Below are positions 25,376-28,282 of a DNA stretch of 28,282 bases, in pieces. A program made the translations under genes and the position numbers. The notes under the pieces are model-generated. The model was not told the origin of the DNA. It made no database searches and worked only from the letters and a program-made list of their open reading frames with translations. Source of the DNA: CAYUYV01 sp050331455 (GTDB taxonomy: Bacteria; Pseudomonadota; Alphaproteobacteria; JAJFIK01); assembly GCA_050331455.1 (NCBI GenBank), contig JBHJGV010000083.1, positions 1-28,282 on the forward strand, given 5' to 3'. Position 1 is the stretch's first letter, and every line of letters starts with the position of its first letter.

Positions 25376-25656
25376 GCCGTCCGTCCTCCCACACCGGGAC
25401 AGGTTGCCTGAAGTGACGCAGACCATAGGCCGGACGGGCTGAGAAGAACAGGGCATGTGCACGGCGCAGTGGCGTGGGCCATCGGGCCCCCTGAAGCGGC
25501 CCCGTGCAGCAGCCACAGGTGGCATTGGGTCGCGCCGTGCCCCTGGAAAGGCCCGAAGCGAGAGGCCATAGTGGGGGCTTGCGATTGGCGGGGTGGCCGG
25601 AAGGGCATTCCGCCCCACCATTCGTAACCACCCTATCAACGCCCAGGGAGAGCCTG
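25376..25656. other. 281-bp divergent region between phoR and the aminotransferase gene
   Basis: No gene is supported here. It must contain the promoters of both flanking genes. A small hairpin CGGAA-GGGCA-TTCCG (25598-25612) lies about 45 bp before the aminotransferase start. I see no Pho box and no clear -35/-10 pair. Confidence 0.4.
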
Positions 25657-26988
25657 ATGGCCACCGATCGTCCGGCGCAAGACCGCCCCGCATCCCCGTC
25701 CGCCCCATTCACCGGCCGGTCCGGAACCGATCCGGTAGCGGACTTTCCGGGACCGCGCGGTGCGTCCTTCGTCCTGCGTGAAGAGGTGGTCGGCGCGCAC
25801 AATTACGCCTCCCTGCCCGTGGTGCTGTCCCATGGCGAAGGCGAATGGCTCTACGACACCGAAGGCCGTCGTTACCTGGACATGATGAGCGCCTATTCGG
25901 CCGTGAGCTTCGGCCACAGCCATCCCCGGCTCGTGGACACCCTGACCGAGCAGGCCAAACGGCTCGCCATTGTTTCGCGTGCCTTCCACACCGACAAACT
26001 CGCGCCCTTCCTCGCCAAACTGACCGAGGTCACAGGACTGCCCCGGGCGCTGCCCATGAATACGGGGGCGGAGGCCGTTGAGACCGCCATCAAGGCGGCC
26101 CGACGATGGGGGTATCGCGTAAAGGGCATCCCCCAGGACTGTGCCGAGATCATCGTCGCGACCGACAATTTCCACGGACGCACGACCACCATTGTCAGCT
26201 TTTCGACCGATGAGGAGTACCGGGACGATTTCGGGCCTTTCACCCCTGGTTTTCGACCGGCCACCTACGGCAATCTCGACTGTATTGACGCCCTGATCGG
26301 GTCCCAGACCTGCGCGGTCCTCGTTGAACCCATGCAAGGCGAGGCGGGCATCCGCATCCCGCCGGCCGGTTGGCTCAAGGGCCTGCGCGAGCTGTGCGAC
26401 CGGAACAATGTGCTTTTGATTCTGGACGAGGTGCAGACGGGCATGGGCCGCACGGGCAAGCCCTTCGCCTTCCAGCACGAGGGGATCACGCCGGACGGCC
26501 TCATCCTCGGCAAGGCCCTGGGCGGGGGGCTGCTGCCGGTCTCGGCCTTCCTGGGAAGCGACGCCGTCATGGATGTTTTCAACCCGGGCAGCCACGGTTC
26601 CACCTTCGGGGGCAACCCGCTGGCCGCGGCCGTCGGCCTTGAGGCCCTGTTGATGCTTGAGGAACTCGACCTCTCCGCCCGCAGCGCGCGTTTGGGCTTG
26701 CGCCTCAAGGATGCCCTGTCGGCCATGAACAGCCCCCTGATCCGGGATGTGCGCGGCTCGGGCCTTTGGGTGGGCGTCGATATCGATCCGGACCGGTGCT
26801 GCGCCCGCTGTCTGTGCGAGGCACTGATGGCCCGCGGGGTCTTGAGCAAAGACACCCACGAGACCGTCGTACGCTTTGCCCCGCCCTTGACCATTGCCGA
26901 GGACGCCCTGGACTGGGCCGTCGAACAATTTCGGATTGTCCTTCGCGACTGGGACGACCAGATAACCAACGCAGGCCGGCCCGACTGA
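25657..26988 (+). CDS. rocD: ornithine aminotransferase
   Basis: This 443-residue class-III PLP aminotransferase transfers the delta-amino group of ornithine to 2-oxoglutarate, giving glutamate 5-semialdehyde for proline or glutamate. Features specific to this branch are AHNYASLPVVLSHGEG near residue 47, LDMMSAYSAVSFGHSHP, and LPMNTGAEAVETAIKAAR. D257 lies in LILDEVQTG, the PLP lysine is K286 in LGKALGGGLLPVSA, and SHGSTFGGNP follows. The ATG at 25657 has AGGGAGAG upstream. A poorly conserved N-terminal extension of about 45 residues precedes the fold. Arginase follows 116 bp downstream on the same strand, so the two enzymes probably form an arginine-degradation unit. Confidence 0.94.
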   Translation: MATDRPAQDRPASPSAPFTGRSGTDPVADFPGPRGASFVLREEVVGAHNYASLPVVLSHGEGEWLYDTEGRRYLDMMSAYSAVSFGHSHPRLVDTLTEQAKRLAIVSRAFHTDKLAPFLAKLTEVTGLPRALPMNTGAEAVETAIKAARRWGYRVKGIPQDCAEIIVATDNFHGRTTTIVSFSTDEEYRDDFGPFTPGFRPATYGNLDCIDALIGSQTCAVLVEPMQGEAGIRIPPAGWLKGLRELCDRNNVLLILDEVQTGMGRTGKPFAFQHEGITPDGLILGKALGGGLLPVSAFLGSDAVMDVFNPGSHGSTFGGNPLAAAVGLEALLMLEELDLSARSARLGLRLKDALSAMNSPLIRDVRGSGLWVGVDIDPDRCCARCLCEALMARGVLSKDTHETVVRFAPPLTIAEDALDWAVEQFRIVLRDWDDQITNAGRPD

Positions 26989-27104
26989 GCCCTTCCATCG
27001 ACGTGACGCAAAGAAACGAGGGCTCCCGAACCACATCACCCCATAAAAGCGGGGCCGGCGCGCAATGACCGAGGAAGTCAGCCGTCAAGGAGCCCGTCCC
27101 GTTT

Positions 27105-28103
27105 ATGGCCCAGTCCCCCCTATCCGACACGCCCGGCCAGCATTCGGCGCGCGGCGTACAGACCGGTGCGCCCAATGCATCGCCCGCCACCCGATTCGCG
27201 CGTTTCGACCGCACCGCGGCACTCGATCTCCATCTGGCACGCTTCGAGACCGGTCAGCCGCGCACGGGCGTCGGCCGTGGCCCCGATACCCTGCTGAATG
27301 CGGGTCTTATGGCCGATCTGGCCGCCCGCGGCCTGACCCCGCGCATCGCCAGCGATCAGGGGCCGGACAGCGCCGGCGCCGACACCATTGCCCAAGCCCA
27401 TGCGGCCTTGACCCAAAGCCTGACCGAAAGCCTGTGCCGCGGCGCCCGGGTCCTCACCTTGGGCGGCGATCACAGCATCGCCTTTTCCACCATTGAGGCG
27501 ACCCTCCGTGTCTATCCGGATGTCCGGATCCTGTATATCGATGCCCATGCGGACGTGAACACGGCCTCAAGTTCGCCGACCGGAAACACCCATGGCATGC
27601 CCATCGCCGCTCACCTCGGGCTGATGCCCGCGGCCGACCTGCCAGCCGCCGCCGGCGTGTCCGCCTTGCTGCAGCCGGACCGACTGGCCTATCTGGGCCT
27701 CAGAGATGTCGACGCTCCAGAACAGGCCGTGCTCGACAGTCTGGGCATTTTCCATCTGTCCACGGCTGAAATGCGGGCGATGGGAGCGGGTCTCGCCGTC
27801 CAGACCGCCCTCGCGCGGCTCGATCCGGAGCGCCAACATCCGGTCCATGTCAGCTTCGACATCGATGTCACCGACCCGGCCCTTGCGCCCTCAACGGGCG
27901 TCCCGGTGCCCGGCGGCGCAAGCCTTGAGGACTTGGGCGCAATGGCCGCAGCCTTGCGGGTGTCCGGACGGGTCGCCGCCGTCGATGTGGTGGAAGTCAA
28001 TCCGGCCCTCCCGGACGACAGCGCCCGCAGCGATGGCCCGCAACGGACCGCCGAGACCGCGCTTCATTTTCTGCGCTATCTCCTGGTCAACGGAACGCGG
28101 TGA
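27105..28103 (+). CDS. rocF: arginase
   Basis: This 332-residue manganese ureohydrolase splits arginine into ornithine and urea. The binuclear-metal motifs are complete: GGDHS with H123, DAHAD with D146, H148 and D150, and SFDIDVTDP with D252 and D254. Substrate-side NTHGMP with H163 and the late VDVVEVNP block match arginase rather than agmatinase. About 30 residues of low-complexity sequence precede the fold, which starts around TAALDLHLARFETGQPRTGVGRGP. AAGGAG is present, but 12 bp before the ATG, slightly long. Ornithine aminotransferase lies just upstream and would consume the product. No Lrp/AsnC- or LysR-type regulator is adjacent within the window. Confidence 0.96.
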   Translation: MAQSPLSDTPGQHSARGVQTGAPNASPATRFARFDRTAALDLHLARFETGQPRTGVGRGPDTLLNAGLMADLAARGLTPRIASDQGPDSAGADTIAQAHAALTQSLTESLCRGARVLTLGGDHSIAFSTIEATLRVYPDVRILYIDAHADVNTASSSPTGNTHGMPIAAHLGLMPAADLPAAAGVSALLQPDRLAYLGLRDVDAPEQAVLDSLGIFHLSTAEMRAMGAGLAVQTALARLDPERQHPVHVSFDIDVTDPALAPSTGVPVPGGASLEDLGAMAAALRVSGRVAAVDVVEVNPALPDDSARSDGPQRTAETALHFLRYLLVNGTR

Positions 28104-28178
28104 GGTGTCTGCCCTGACATCAAAAAGCGGCCACAAGGATCCTAGTGCACTGGCACATTCAGATGATTCAGTTCGCGC

Positions 28179-28271
28179 CGTCATGGCGAGCGAAGCGAAG
28201 CCATCCAGGGCCACGAAGCTCCAAATCAGCGGCTCTGGATCGCCGCGCCGCTGTCGCGGCTCGCGATGACG
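28179..28271. repeat. palindromic intergenic repeat (CGTCAT-GCGAG type)
   Basis: The left arm CGTCATGGCGAGC (from 28179) and the right arm GCTCGCGATGACG (to 28271) are inverted, and inner arms CCATCCAGGGCC / GGCTCTGGATCG also pair, giving a long imperfect hairpin of about 93 bp with a variable middle. This is the form of the dispersed palindromic elements found between genes in many Alphaproteobacteria. It lies 75 bp after the arginase stop and might also serve as a transcription end or message stabiliser. Confidence 0.8.
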
Positions 28272-28282
28272 GCCTGCACCAT

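Overview
The window is high-GC DNA (roughly two thirds G+C by eye) from an alphaproteobacterium. The clearest markers are a GcrA cell-cycle regulator, a TIGR02301-family secreted protein (to my knowledge an alphaproteobacterial family), an argD-argF-hslO gene order that is common in this class, and a palindromic intergenic repeat of the CGTCAT-GCGAG type at the right edge. I cannot place it to genus. The content is largely chromosomal core metabolism. I see no prophage, insertion sequence, CRISPR array, rRNA or tRNA.

Layout. Positions 1-81 are the 3' end of an unrecognised + strand gene. A membrane-anchored protein of unknown function and a cold-shock protein with a clear terminator follow on the - strand. 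From 1911 to 8529 the + strand carries glyoxalase I and then a tight propionate/methylmalonyl module: mutA (small subunit), mutB (B12-binding catalytic subunit), meaB (chaperone GTPase) and a Nudix hydrolase coupled to meaB by an ATGA overlap. A lipoprotein alpha/beta hydrolase (-) and a Wzx-like flippase (+) are divergent at about 9.4 kb. From 14232 back to 11164 a - strand group encodes an SDR oxidoreductase, a nitronate-monooxygenase-like flavoprotein, a TIGR02301 protein and a predicted HEXXH metalloprotease. Two small + strand genes (a basic, probably disordered protein and a TIR-domain membrane protein) lie between this group and the next - strand run. That run is argD, argF, hslO and a lipoprotein, with an ABC-2 permease just upstream of argD.

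From about 20.7 kb there is a regulatory region with four near-palindromic sites spaced 30, 32 and 30 bp, then gcrA (+). The phosphate-control genes phoR-pstB-phoU-phoB follow on the - strand; phoR overlaps pstB directly and no pstS, pstC or pstA is present. Divergent from phoR is an arginine-catabolism pair, ornithine aminotransferase and arginase, ending in the palindromic repeat.

The genes form several functional sets: succinyl-CoA/methylmalonyl-CoA interconversion with repair of its B12 enzyme; arginine synthesis (argD, argF) and arginine breakdown (arginase, RocD) in the same 10 kb; and phosphate sensing. The points most worth following up are the helically phased box array before gcrA, the 18-bp minisatellite encoding ETGGMG repeats inside mutA, and the TIR protein with two C-terminal membrane helices.
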